A stretch of 64,000 nucleotides of DNA from Pholis gunnellus (lineage: Eukaryota; Chordata; Actinopteri; Perciformes; Pholidae), in contig OU342821.1 in NCBI GenBank assembly GCA_910591455.2, positions 2,909,501 to 2,973,500 on the forward strand. The letters run 5' to 3'. How positions within the stretch are numbered: position 1 is the stretch's first letter; each line of letters starts with the position of its first letter. Both the position numbers and the translations under genes were made by a program. Below, one piece after another: positions 33,438-44,460 of the stretch. The notes under the pieces were generated by a model. It ran no database searches, had not been told where the DNA came from, and worked only from the letters and a program-made list of their open reading frames with translations.

Positions 33438-34435
33438 TTAGATATTAAATACTTTTTGATTTTAACTTCAACCAGCTGATTCTGCCCTGTTTTGCTGACG
33501 GACAAAGGAGCAGAGGGGGGGCTCCTTTTCCTTGATGAGAAATTTTGAACATAACTATCCAGACAAGAAACAGAAGGCCAGTTAAAGCCAGGAGGAGTCA
33601 GGGAGAGGGAGGAGGCCAGCAGCAGATGACACACAAGCTCCGGGTGACAAGTCCAGACATCAAGGTGGTAATTGCATCACACATGACACACAAAAATATT
33701 TGAGTGAAGCAATAGGGCAGTTAGAACAAAAACAGGAACAAGATGACACACTCTAAACAGGCACACATGTTAAATACACCACAGAAGCTTGTCTATGAAT
33801 GCCCTCACAGATCCACCTCTCATTGCTGGGCATCACATCCCGTTTTTGGTTCTCAGGTGCAACCCAGTGATTAAACGATCAGAGTTTCACACACCTCCAA
33901 AGATGAATGGCAGATGCTTACGCTCAATTTGCGCGTCAGGAAATTGCGGGAGCAGCTTGCGGGAGCGATTTGGGGTTAAGAGTCTTGCCCAAGGACACAT
34001 CGAACCGCCAATCTTCTGATTAAAGAACGACCCTGCTCTACTACTGAACCACAGTCGCCCCTGAGTCTATTATGCCCGGCTCGTGGGCCACAACAAAGGA
34101 GGGAGATGCATGCCAAATTAGCAATAACAAACTTAAATGTATTAAAGTAAGTTTACAAAAGAAAATGACGTTGAGGCGTGGGAGTCACAATCATGAATGC
34201 AATGGTAATGTGAGGCGCATGTTGTGAGTGTAAAACAGAGGAAAAGAAACAACAGGTTGGCGAAAAAAGACCAACACCCTGGCGTCTGGGCAGAAAGGGT
34301 TTAATTGTTCAGCAACACTGGCCAGGTATTCCCAGTTAGGGTGATGGCACCTCAGCTCCACCCAGCCAAGGACCTACAAAAAACACACACACACACACAT
34401 GCAGAGTACCATGGCAGCAGGACCAAGGCAACAAG
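33438..34435. other. Intergenic sequence with a fragment of a fish repeat
   Basis: Mostly unrecognised. The stretch 33970-34065 (GGGGTTAAGAGTCTTGCCC, AAGGACACATCGAA, CTGAACCACAGTCGCCC) resembles a widespread fish interspersed repeat. A short (AC)n run lies at 34383-34400. Confidence 0.4.
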
Positions 34436-34439
34436 CCTA

Positions 34440-34925
34440 TGAGGCCGTCACACAGTTGAGGGAATTACACCAGTTTTTAACTCCTTATTAAAGGCAGGTG
34501 TAATTATCCTCTGTAAAAACGTGCTGCTTCCTGAAAGCAAATGGTTCTCTGTAGTGGACTTGGCAAATGCATTTTTCAGCGTTCTAGTCCATCCAGACTG
34601 CCAGCACTGGTTTACCTTCTCATTCCAAGGTAAATCATACACATTTTCTAAATGATGTCAAGGTTACGTGCAACCTCCAACCATTTACAATGAAGCGCTC
34701 AGAGAAAATCTGCAACCACTAAATATAACACCAGGAAGTGCACTTTTGTAGTATGTCGATAATCTTCTCATTTGCAGTCCAACACATGAGCACTCTGAAC
34801 GAGACCCTGTAACGGTGCTGAAACATCTTGCAGATAATGGCCAAAAAGCTAACCTGTCAAAACTACCGTTTGTGAGTAAAAAAGTCACGTTTCTGGGTTA
34901 TGTGATCGCAGCAGAGGGCAAATCC
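34440..34925 (+). pseudogene. Endogenous-retrovirus-like reverse transcriptase fragment
   Basis: Translating with frame changes gives the order of a gammaretrovirus-like (ERV1/epsilon-type) reverse transcriptase palm: a F-S-V-V-D-L-A start near 34545, a short deletion near 34650, then P-x-I-Y-N-E-A-L, then a Y-V-D-N box at the catalytic position and a V-T-F-L-G-Y segment near 34890. The second catalytic aspartate of the usual Y-V-D-D is replaced by Asn, and several frame breaks are present, so it is dead. No LTR is recognised next to it. Confidence 0.8.
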
Positions 34926-35584
34926 AAGGGTGAAGGTTTAGTTTCAACATCGGTGTCTTTATTTATGTAAAGGAAAACACTAAATGCACTAGAGGATTCA
35001 AAATATAAAAATGTAATGGAACATAATGCAGCAAGGCTCTCAGGCAATTTTATTGTTTTCAAATATTTATTCTCCTGCAAACTTTTCACATTTAATGTTG
35101 TCCCTGCAGAGTCAACACTTCCTCCTCTTTTGTGTATTTAATCTCTTTAAATGTGCATGTGGCACCGATTCACCTCAATGATAAATAAAATGAATATGAC
35201 TTAATTTATAAACCCCTGGACTTTAATAGTTCATGTGTTTCAAAAAGATTTCTGCTCATGTTCCAAACTTTCATCACATTCCGAACATATCCCACATATC
35301 TGTGTTCTCTGAAAAAAGAATTTGAGAAACATTTGTAATTATGAGAATAAAGTCAAAATATTTCAAGGAAAAAATGTACCACACAACTGTTAACTTCACA
35401 ACCTCTGATAAAGTGCAGGCTAGATCGACTTGATCATAACATTCAAACAGAAATACAGAAACAAATATTTATTTGTGTTCGAATAAATAAGCTTCTTTTA
35501 ATTGTAAAAGATACAAGCCAACTCAAATCTTAAATGAGATTCCGCTCAATACAGAGCCCCAATAGTTTTAGATAATATTTTATA

Positions 35585-35880
35585 ATACCGTGCACTGGCT
35601 CCCTGCTCGTTTTAGATTCGATTTTAAGATTTTACTGATCACTTTTAAAGCCAGTCTGGCCCCAAAATATATAGAGGAAATGTTGAGCCCTATGAGCCAG
35701 CTCGCAGCCTTAGATCCTCAGGTGAGGCCCTTCTGGCTGTTCCAAAGTCGAGGCTAGAAACTAAAGGTGACCGTGTTTTTGCCATCAGGACCCCTCAGCT
35801 TTGGAACGAGCTGCCTGAGGAGATGAGGCTCGCAGAATCGGTAATCTCTTTTAAATCACTTCAATGGTTTTTACAGACTG
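35585..35880 (+). pseudogene. LINE C-terminal (post-reverse-transcriptase) fragment
   Basis: Begins at GTGCACTGGCTCCCTGCTCG, which reads L-H-W-L-P-A-R, followed by R-F-D-F-K-I-L-L-I-T-F-K-A. Farther on a P-Q-L-W-N-E-L-P-E-E segment is readable. This block is typical of the C-terminus of CR1/L2-group ORF2 in fish. Frame breaks are present and the element's main part is missing. Confidence 0.65.
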
Positions 35881-36139
35881 GCTTTTATGTGACTTTGTCG
35901 CTTTACTGCTTTATTTGTTGATTTTACTAAATTATTTAATTTAATTCTATTTATTTCTTAGTTTATTTTTGTAGCATCAACTGTTTTTTTCCGTTTCATC
36001 TACCTACTATCTATCTATTGTTGTATCCGGGTTTAACTCCTACATTAGTTGTCGTGCTTTGTTGGGCCTCACTGTTGTTTTATTGCCTTGCTTTTGCTGC
36101 TTCTATCTTTGCAGCTGCATCCGTTTGTGCATTTCCTTG

Positions 36140-37115
36140 AGAGACGGGGTCAGTTAGTTAGTGTGAACTTCACATTTACAAACAGCAACTTGCTTTGGGA
36201 GTAGGATAGCATCCAGCAACGTATAGACAAGTGTATGACGAGCAATGGGTTTGCTTGATGATTAGGAAGACTTTCTGTGTGTCCACAGAGAACTACACCA
36301 AATGCATACCTGCTATCTGTAGAGACGTTATTGGCTTTGTCTTTAGCCAGTTTACATGCTTCCATGAGAACTGTAGAGCTTGTGCAGAGTAAGTAGTAGA
36401 AAGTGGCTGTGCAATGTGAGTGTCATGTGCTGTTACCACTGTAAACCCAGCTTGGTTCTTTAATGTCTCTGAATTGCGTGATGCTGATCCGTACACAAAC
36501 AGTTCCAGGTCAGCATTTGGCAGCAGTGTTTCCTGCAAGTCTGGTCTGGGAGAACAACCATAAGTTAAAGCCGCAACACAGTTGTGTTTTTCTCCATCAT
36601 CTGGGGTGTGGAGAAAGGTTCTGGGGTTAAGAACAGCACATCTTTTCACAGTGATGTCAGACATTTTAAGAAAAACTGTTTTATATCGCGGCCATTTGCT
36701 TTTGAAAGCACTCAAGGCCATTACAGCCTTCTCACCAGCTGCAACAGCTCTGAGACATATTGGTAGGCCTGCTGCAATAGGGTCAGGTTTTACTGATAAA
36801 TAAGCAACAGGTCTAACAAAACAGAAGTCATACATCCTTGTCTCTCTTCAACAGTCTTTGTGAATGGTTTAGCTGGGTCTGGTAGGCCTAAAGTCGGAGA
36901 GGACTGTAATGCTAGTTTCAGCTGGTTGAATGACTTTTCTGTTACTTTACTGTGTGCTAGGAGGCCTTTCCTATGTGCAATTGCCAACAAGGGTGCACAG
37001 CATGGTTTGGAATTAACGACAGTAAGAGAACATTTGCTCAAGGGCGTAGGTTTGCACATGGATGGTATGGAGCAAACTTTCAATGTTTGCGCAAATTTCT
37101 TAAATAACATTGTCA
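36140..37115 (-). pseudogene. Endogenous-retrovirus-like connection and RNase H fragment
   Basis: The minus strand from about 37115 gives the pol region that follows the reverse transcriptase in gammaretrovirus-like elements: a leader with S-F-N-Q-L-K-L-A-L, a G-L-P-D-P-x-K-P-F-T motif, R-P-V-A-Y, A-A-G-L-P-x-C-L-R-A-V-A, then a T-L-N-P/V-L-N-P segment and an RNase H. The first RNase H acidic residue (usual F-V-D-G-S-A-S) is Tyr here, and the frame changes at least three times. Its strand is opposite to the reverse transcriptase fragment at 34440-34925. Confidence 0.8.
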
Positions 37116-37499
37116 TTATCTTCGATCACAGATGTTTATTTCCGAAAAAACCTGTCTGGCTGTCTTCATCTGAGTGACGGGAAACAGCTTGAAACTGACA
37201 GTCATCGTGAAGACGTCTATCTGTGGTGGTGAGGTGACTGGAGTAGGCAGAGTGTGGCGCACCGCTCTGTGCGCTTGACAGCACATCCATGGTCACTTCA
37301 GCGATATTACACACAGAAACTATATTAAATGAAATTGTGCCTGGTGATATTTGCACGGTATTATAAAATATTATCTAAAACTATTGGGGCTCTGTATTGA
37401 GCGGAATCTCATTTAAGATTTGAGTTGGCTTGTATCTTTTACAATTAAAAGAAGCTTATTTATTCAAACACAAATAAATATTTGTTTCTGTATGTGTTT

Positions 37500-37562
37500 G
37501 TGGCGTGTAATGTGACAAAATGTGGAAAAGTTCAAGGGGTAGGAATACTTTTGCAAGCCACT
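37500..37562 (+). repeat. Tc1/mariner-like terminal fragment
   Basis: The sequence GTGACAAAATGTGGAAAAG followed by TTCAAGGGGTAGGAATAC and TTTTGCAAGCCACTGTA is the right terminus pattern of Tc1-like elements abundant in fish. No left end or transposase is visible. Confidence 0.6.
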
Positions 37563-38308
37563 GTAATTGGTATTCAACTTTTAAAGGCAGCAACACAGCT
37601 CAGGGTCAGCTTTTTGGCGTCCAGCATTCTCACTCCCAATTTCTTCAGAAATGTCTTTTCTAGTTATCTACGTTCTCTGAATGAATGTGCATTGTGGATC
37701 GTGCTTTTGTATGAACTCATGCACCTTCACATTTTGGGGTAAAGCAGAGAAGATTTGGTCTTTTCAAGAAAGGTGGCAACAGCGTAGAAGTTGAGTGTGA
37801 TATTGAATAACCGCACCAACACCAATAATTAACATGAAAATACAAAAATAAGTCCGTCTATTTCCCCTGTGACCCCCTTGCTTGGTGATACTCTCCTACA
37901 GGAGCCTGTTGGGCCCGTTTGGAGCTGCCTCATTTGTCAGCCAGACAGTCCTGAATGCTTACCATTGAACAGTGTGTTGCACTTTACAGAGTCCCTGAAG
38001 ATGAAAAATGATGAAAGATGATATTTATATATTTATCTTGAGCGCACAAGTGCAGTGCACAGCTGCCTCATTTAGAGATCGTCCCAAATGGAGCGAGGTG
38101 AGTCAGTTGCAGCTTAGTCACCAGTAGAGCATTAATCCTGTACATTTCACAAATAACATATGTAAAACAAGTCAACTGTATAAAATAAATAGAGAAAGCC
38201 CAAATCTACAGTTGGTTCCAAACCCAGTGGCGTTTATTTGACTGCAGCTTGAATTTTGATTGCACAGTCATGGTCTTTGTAAGCGAGTCAGTTATGGAGA
38301 CACGTATT
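37563..38308. other. Intergenic sequence and pomk 3' UTR
   Basis: No other gene recognised. On the minus strand an AATAAA (TTTATT at 38233-38238) lies about 70 bases after the pomk stop codon and is a good polyadenylation signal. Confidence 0.6.
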
Positions 38309-40721
38309 CTACAGCATGTCTCGAAAGCCAGCATTGTCCCGCACCATGCTGCTGTAGACTGATTCATACACCTTCAAAACATCAAGTGCTGAAGGGCGGA
38401 GCTTGGGGTCTTCCTTCTTACACTCCTCGTGAATCTGAAAAAGATGGAAGTGGACTACATCCCCTCCAGGTACTCTTCCCATCAGGAACCATGTCACGTC
38501 TGGGATCTTCCAGATGTCTGTCCTCTCATCATACTCAGGCATGAGATCGTCTGAAAATGGCTTCCCTTTGGTTGTGAACGGCCACAGCTGCTCTGGGGCA
38601 ACAAAGTCCCCAGTGAGCTCCCGGTGGCCGCATTTCACCAACAAGCCTCTGGACGGATCCACCTCAGGCAGTGCATCCAGGTCGTTCACTACCAGGTGAA
38701 AGTCACTCGTCATCAGAAACTGGGAGAGAGTTTTTACCAGGCTGCTGGAATCGCACATAACCCGCCGCCCAGCTGGGCTGTTATGAAGATAATGAAGGAT
38801 AGAGACATAATCTATAGCCAGCCTCAGCCGCATCTGCCATTTGTTGTGTTGCTTGTGCTGCTCTTGTGCAAGAACACCATCCAAGTTAAGCAAGGGGCCA
38901 AGTGGGTGGTGCTCCGTGACCTGGGTGTGGTTTTCAAGGCAAAATCCTACAAGCTGCACCACCTGGGGCCCCTGCAGGGCCTGCAACATAGATAACCCAT
39001 GGTGAAAATCCTCCCGGTAATCCAGAGACGATAGTTCAGACAAAGCCACCTTCTGACCCCTCCACTCTGCCAGATAGACCTGGGGAAAGAAAGGTGGATA
39101 ATGAGGTCAGTAAATCAGGAGGAAAAGCTCCACATGGGCAATACTGACCACTACAAATGACAAAGGGCCCGACGGACATTTTTGTATTCTTCAGAAATCA
39201 CGTAAACTTGCAGCAAACTGCTCATTTCAACTTCTTTCCTGTGGCTTCGTGGAGAAAATAATTTGTTGCATTATAATAATTCATTAATTATATTATACCT
39301 CTTTTATATATGGGTTGTCTGATTTACGCCATTCCTTTGTCATGCACTCAATATTGCAATTATGCATTTTCTTTTAATATTTATTCACTCAATGGGAAAC
39401 TACAAACACTGGATTTAATACTACAAGATATTCTGGACATTAAAGACAGCATGGAATTCAACCAAACACCAGTAGACGATCTGCAAAGGGACAACGACCA
39501 ACTCAGATGTACTTTTCATGAATTGCAACAGAAAATGGAGTAAATTGCCAATTAAAAAAGCTGTACTCGACATTCAGACACAATCTGATCTTTACTTGTA
39601 TTAAAGAGCAAGCTCCTTAAAACTTCCATCCGAGTTACAGACGGGCATCTCCCGGCGCCACAACCCTTCCCTCCCACTAATCCTATTCAATCAATCAATT
39701 TATCAAAATGATTAGTAAAGTACTATCTACGAGATTGGAAAATGTCATCCATATCTAAATTCACCAAGACCAAACTGGTTTTATAAAAAGGTCACAATAT
39801 GTGCTGCCTAAACCAAATCCATCCCATCATCAGATGCTAAACAGCATCGGCCGTGTGTTTTTATTTGATTACATTAGATAGGTTTGGTTTTTGGGAGTCA
39901 TTAATTAAACTCCCCTGCAGCATCATTAATCACCAATGCATTAACCTCACAATATTTCACACTAAACTGTGGCACTAGGCAAGGATTTCCACAATTAATC
40001 AGACAAACTGCACCTCCATTTGCACTAATATCCCAAATCCACTGTTCTTTATGTTCCTATATATATTTATATTGTACACAGTAGTTAAATGTTGATGCTT
40101 AGTTTCTCTGTTCTACTTTGTTGTCTTTAATGTCCTTGTCCTTTTTATATCTTGTTTATTTGTATATTCCATGTATGTACGTTGAGAGCAATGTGTAAAC
40201 CGGAGTCATATTCCATGTATGCGTACGCATGCGAGATTGTGACATAATGACAAACGGCAGTTTATCCGGTGTGCACAAAATCAAACCGGTTTAAGCTTGG
40301 GACACCGGATCGGACTGGCAAAACCAGAACGCAAACCAAATGTAAAGTGGAATGGACATAGCTTAGAGGTTTTATGCATCTACTCCCTGTAGTTTAGTTC
40401 ACACAATAAATGATATATACAGTATAAAAGACCCTCTACCTTCTTAACAGCTCCCTGGCCAATCAGCTTCAGCTTACGCACTTCAGCAGTTATCTGCGAA
40501 CACTGGAGCCAGGGGACGCAGTTTTTCATGGTCGCCATTTTAAAATGTCGAGGCGCACAGCCAACATGGGAGGACAGCGGCTGCTCATCATTCTGATACA
40601 AAGACTCCAGGTACAGGTAGATCAAGGCATTGCTGAGGAGCAAAGCAGCAAGGCACATCCCCACCACTGGAAAACCATGGGACATTGAACTGCTACTGCT
40701 CCGACCCATGGTGCCCTCCAC
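38309..40721 (-). CDS. pomk: Protein O-mannose kinase (SGK196)
   Basis: Two coding exons on the minus strand: 40709-40440 (90 codons) and 39079-38309 (stop TAG at 38311-38309), total 346 residues; human POMK has 350. The ATG sits in GGCACCATGG, and an acceptor at 40723-40722 shows an untranslated upstream exon. An N-terminal single membrane anchor (residues about 13-33) gives a type II ER protein. The kinase part starts IGQGAVKKVYLAEW across the intron and continues with MLQALQG, HPLGPL, LAIDYVSILHYLH, CDSSSLVKTL, a NDLDALP metal-binding loop, CGHREL, DFVAPEQLWPF, YDERTDIWKIPD and a C-terminal RPSALDVL. It phosphorylates the 6-position of O-mannose in the GalNAc-GlcNAc-Man core of alpha-dystroglycan, needed for laminin-binding glycan extension. 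The catalytic layout is atypical, as in all family members. A decayed LINE lies in its intron. Confidence 0.96.
39300..40030 (+). pseudogene. Decayed L1-type LINE in the pomk intron
   Basis: The first part (39310-39540) reads as a coiled-coil ORF1-like stretch (ILQDILDIKDSM, then QRDNDQLRCTFHELQQKME). The second part (39700-40010) with many breaks reads as L1 reverse transcriptase (LISKVLSTRLENVI, then DQTGFIKRSQ, later L-G-x-G-x-R-Q-x-F). It is antisense to pomk. Confidence 0.6.
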
Positions 40722-41170
40722 CTGAAATAGAAAACAAGGTGGGAGAGGATAATATAAGTATACTTTGCTGCCTCCTCTGGTTAAAGGTTCTAAGTCTGTG
40801 AAACAGAGTACATTTATGACCACATCCACCAATGAGATGTGTTCTGTTGTACCAACAATGTCACGGGGTCCTGAAGTCCCCCTTGTTCATCGCTGTAGCA
40901 ACATGAGAAGTTAAACCACCGGGTGTCAGCAAAACATTTAAAAAATATATATTTTCAGAGGGTGTATGTGACATTTTCAGAAAACCCTTGTTATTGTTGC
41001 ACCAGTGGCCGTTCAGTGAACTGCAGTCAGCATTCTGTTGGATGTACTCGCACTATGTTCAGTTTTCACGTGATGCCATGTCCTTAGAGGAACGCCCCCT
41101 TGGAGGGCAAAACAATGCCGTCTTCCGCCGCCTGCCAGCTTATGAATTGAGTGATTTCTGTTGTTTCGTG
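40722..41170. promoter_or_regulatory. Upstream region of pomk
   Basis: This is the flank of the first coding exon of pomk and should hold the untranslated first exon and promoter. No individual element can be pointed to. The plus-strand THAP-like remnant begins at its far edge. Confidence 0.25.
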
Positions 41171-41173
41171 AAA

Positions 41174-41376
41174 ATGCCGGATAGTTGTGCAATCGGATGC
41201 ACTAACCGACGAGGAGACAAGTCTGGGCCATGTTTCTACAGAATCCCTTTCGAGAGAGAAAACTCTGAAAAGGAGCAGACTGGATTTGTGCCATTAAACG
41301 CGCCTCTGTCCCTGGGGAGGGCGAACAGTGGCAGCCGTCAAAGTGTACACCTATTTACAGCAACACTTTATCAAAG
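41174..41376 (+). pseudogene. Frameshifted THAP zinc-finger exon
   Basis: ATG at 41174 starts M-P-D-S-C-A-I-G-C-T-N-R-R and reaches FYRIPFER, the N-terminal C-x2-4-C and the conserved F-Y-R-x-P of THAP DNA-binding domains. A one-register slip near 41270 puts the next motif (WICAIKR, then EQWQPSKCT) in a second frame. A further slip near 41355 puts HFIKG in a third. It ends at a GTAAGC donor-like site at 41377. The third and fourth zinc ligands (usual C-x2-H) are partly lost. It is most likely a decayed exon from a THAP gene or a P-element-type transposon, upstream of and divergent to pomk. Confidence 0.7.
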
Positions 41377-41839
41377 GTAAGCTCAACTAAACACTGGGTA
41401 TATCAATTGTTGTGTTTTAGCCATAAATCATATCTTTGCGTAGTTGTTCTGACATGGTTTGCTGTCGTGGACCGACGCAACCAACTCCAACGGCGTTGAT
41501 GAGTTACACTAACTGTTAGCATAAGAGGCGAGATGCTAATTTAGAAGTAAATGAACTCAAAATGCAGTTGTTTGTAAATCTTTCTCATCTATTTCCAACT
41601 GAATACATTACAGAGACGATGTTGAGCTATTGTTCAGACTGAAACTCTTGTTTTTTGTAAATTCACCGTCATATGATGCTTTGTCATTTTTATTCAGGTT
41701 TTACACAGCATCCCAACTTTTGGGGAATTGAGGTTGTAATAGTTATAGTTTAAGAAAGTTACTTTTCAGACTGAAGACTTGTTTTAAGGGAGAGACTGGT
41801 TCAACGAGTTTGCAGAAATGACATCACACATTTAAATGT

Positions 41840-42271
41840 TTTCTCAAAGTTCTCCTCTCAAACGGGTCTTGGAGGAGCAGCACTCGCGCTCGCCTGTAGA
41901 GACTTCTCCTGACGAGGACGCGCAGCTCGGGGCCAAACGACTTTGGCCCCGAGCTGAATGTATTTGAGGACGCTGATTGGCTAAATTGTATTTCACTCAT
42001 TTATATCTTTAATCAGCAATTGGCTAAACTACTTCATAGACCCGCCTCTTTTGGGCCATTTCTCGATGGCCCCAGCGCTGCTGAGACGTGCAGACAGGCG
42101 GAGAGGACAAGCAGGAAAAGCATAGATTCTGCGCAGATATTATATTTTACACATATTACTGGGTACATTCCATAGTTCAAAAACACAAATATTGACAATT
42201 TGTATAATTTTTTATTTTGTGGCTCATGGTGGGGCCACGCCCCATGGCCCTCTATTGGCCAGCTGCCACTG
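41840..42271 (-). mobile_element. Dispersed hAT-like non-autonomous element, copy 4
   Basis: The body matches copy 1 (AACGGGTCTTGGAGGAGCAG, GACTTCTCCTGACGAG, GGACGCTGATTGGCTAAATT, GACCCGCCTC) and it ends with the inverse terminus TATTGGCCAGCTGCCACTG at 42271. Small length differences from copy 1 in the CTCGCGCTCG repeat. No transposase. Confidence 0.7.
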
Positions 42272-42389
42272 AGTAAAACACTTCAAACTTATACTTTTTT
42301 CTGTTATTCCTCTTGTTTAGCCATCTGCTGCTTACAGTCACTGCATTTCCAGCTTGACATTTTGAAATGCGTGGTGTCAAGCTTTAGGG

Positions 42390-43690
42390 CAGTGGTCACC
42401 AACCTTTTTAAGCCCAAGATCCCTGACCTCTGCCTTGGTGACGGGCAAGATCTACTTATTGAGGCGTTGAGAGAAAAAGACTGTCCAGACTGTACTTACA
42501 ACCTGAGGCTTTTTATTTGGCCTAATTGTAATTGAATGAAATCAAACACTTTGGTCCAGCTTTCAAATTGATGTGACCAAGAACACACTAAATGACTTCA
42601 TTTCAGTGCAACATAAAAAGGAAATTATTTGTTAACCGCACACAATATGAACAAGAAAAAACACATTTGCAATGAGCAGGCTGGATGAACGACCAATATT
42701 AACTGTTGTATTTATCAACTGACGTTACAACACAACACTGACAACATTCTCAGTCAGTGCAACTAATGTAAGTGCAGTTCAGCTCTGTGTCCCATCACAA
42801 TGCCATCAGAAGTCATGTGACTCAAGTCAGTGTGATGCTGTGACTGAACACCGTCTGTGAGTGCCTTGTAGTTCGGCTCATAAGCACAGACAGCCAGTCT
42901 GAGGCAGTCTGTGAGGTGTCTCCTTACCTCGTTATCCCTCACTCCCTACCCTGGTGTTCTCATGTTTCCTTACCTCCTCATCCCTCACTCCCTACCCTGG
43001 TGTTCTCATGTTTCCTTACCTCCTCATCCCTCACTCCCTACCTTGGTGTTCTCATGTTTCCTTACCTCCTCATCCCTCACTCCCTAACTGTCCGTGCTGG
43101 ATCTGTCCCCGTTGTTTTAAAAAGCTAAATAAGTTATTAGCATGACTGCATCCAGCTAGCCAAACCTGTCTGGTGCAGCTAGTAGAGAAGCTTCATGTTC
43201 TGCTTCTCTTTCCCGCTAGTCTGCTGTCTGATTGTGAGGTCAGGCTGATCTGGGATCAGCACTTTAACTGCAGAATCTCCGCCAAACTTCTCCTCTCAAA
43301 CGGATCTTGGAGGAGCAGTGCTCGCGCTGGCGCTCGCGCTCGCCTGTAGAGACTTCTCCTGACGAGAACGCGCAGCTTGGGGCCAGATCGTTTTGGCCCC
43401 ACTCTGAATCTATTTGAAGACGCTGATTGGCTAAATTGTATGTCACTCATTTATATCTTTAATCAGCAATTGGCTAAACTGCTTCATAGACCCGCCTCGG
43501 TGGGGCCCACCAGTTTCGCGTTTTGAGACGTGCACACAAGCGGAGATGATGCGCAGACAGGCTGCAGACAAAATCCCCTTCAAAATAAAAGCACAGGATT
43601 TTTTTTCCTTCTTTTTATTTATTTTTATTTTATTTTGGAAAGCGACAGGGAAAGTCTCCGAGATCGACCTCGACGGGTTGGCGACCACTG
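42390..43690. mobile_element. hAT non-autonomous element with 8-bp target duplication and internal VNTR
   Basis: Left end CAGTGGTCACCAACCTTTTT at 42390; right end GGGTTGGCGACCACTG at 43690: inverted termini with one mismatch in the first 15. Flanks are CTTTAGGG (42382-42389) and CTTTAGGT (43691-43698), a 7-of-8 match to a hAT target duplication. The 1301-bp interior holds the 46-bp minisatellite and a block also present in copies 1 and 4 of the other family, so it is composite. No transposase. Confidence 0.85.
42921..43085 (+). repeat. 46-bp minisatellite, three full copies and a partial
   Basis: Full copies start at 42948, 42994 and 43040; a partial copy occupies 42921-42947. Unit begins ACCCTGGTGTTCTCATG (third copy ACCTTGG). 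Short apparent plus-strand protein frames here are only translations of the repeat. Confidence 0.92.
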
Positions 43691-43698
43691 CTTTAGGT

Positions 43699-44460
43699 GA
43701 ATGTACCGATCGAAAATACATGCAACTGTCCTACATTTGTACACTTTCCTCCTTGCGGCAGTATAAGGAGACGGACTCTCCACAAGATAGATGTAAACAT
43801 CGCCGTAGTGGAGCTCTGGCAGGGACATGGTGGGTTTCAGTAGCTGAAATATGGTGGCAGATGCTGGCAAGTGCCCTCTTCCACAGTCCCACCAGATGGC
43901 TCTCTGACCACGTGTAGCCTGCTTTCCTTCGACAGCGACACAAGAGTCAGTGTGAGAGAGTCCTGGTTAGGTAAGTACACACGCTGCAAATACAAGCGCT
44001 CTTACCGACCGTCCACGACAAAGAAGATGCATGAAGCAAGGGTTATGACTATACTTATGAGTCAATAAAATAATCAAGGGAGCTCCAATCGATCGGCCAC
44101 CAATCATTAGCGCGATATTCATTCTAAATAGTTTGTATGGTGGTATAAAGATTGATCAGTAAAGCCGATCAGATGACGCCCCACACACCCACGCGACTGG
44201 CTCGCCATCTGCAGCGGTTTGTCATCTTTCTAATCTACTTTTCCACCAGCTGCGAGTGAATCTGGCAAACAGACCAATAGTTCAACAATATAAACATAGC
44301 GGTGGTGGATGAGACAGAGCAGATTAAATTAGGTTTCACTTTCGTTTACATGTTCATGCTTGTTGAACGGACATATTAATAAAGTATTGGCTTTTTACCT
44401 GCGAAATGTGCGAATGTTTTATTGCTGTACAGCAATAATTCTCATTAAGCACATACCACT
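43699..44460. other. Intergenic sequence without recognised gene
   Basis: Overlapping short frames on both strands show no recognisable homology. A stretch near 44080-44230 has ATCGATCGGCCACCAATC-type phrases reminiscent of hAT subterminal sequence, without definable ends. Confidence 0.3.

Larger units (their letters stand above)
35444..37500. repeat. About 150-bp inverted repeat flanking 1.76 kb
   Basis: The arms are 35444-35594 and 37353-37500. Their reverse-complement match runs almost without interruption through ACAAATATTTATTTGTGTT, GCTTCTTTTAATTGTAAAAG, GAGATTCCGCTCAATACAG and AGCCCCAATAGTTTTAGAT, up to a shared TACCGTGCA at the inner edge. The enclosed interval holds a LINE C-terminal fragment and the minus-strand retroviral fragment. 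Confidence 0.9.

Noticed and set aside
36582..37177. Plus-strand frames over 36582-37177
   Set aside because: They are shadows of the minus-strand retroviral fragment, which has the recognisable motifs.
38260..38995. Plus-strand frames opposite pomk exon 2
   Set aside because: Antisense shadows of a well-supported kinase exon.
42916..43145. Overlapping plus-strand frames with repeated S-L-P-W-C-S-H-V-like segments
   Set aside because: They are translations of the 46-bp minisatellite within a hAT element.
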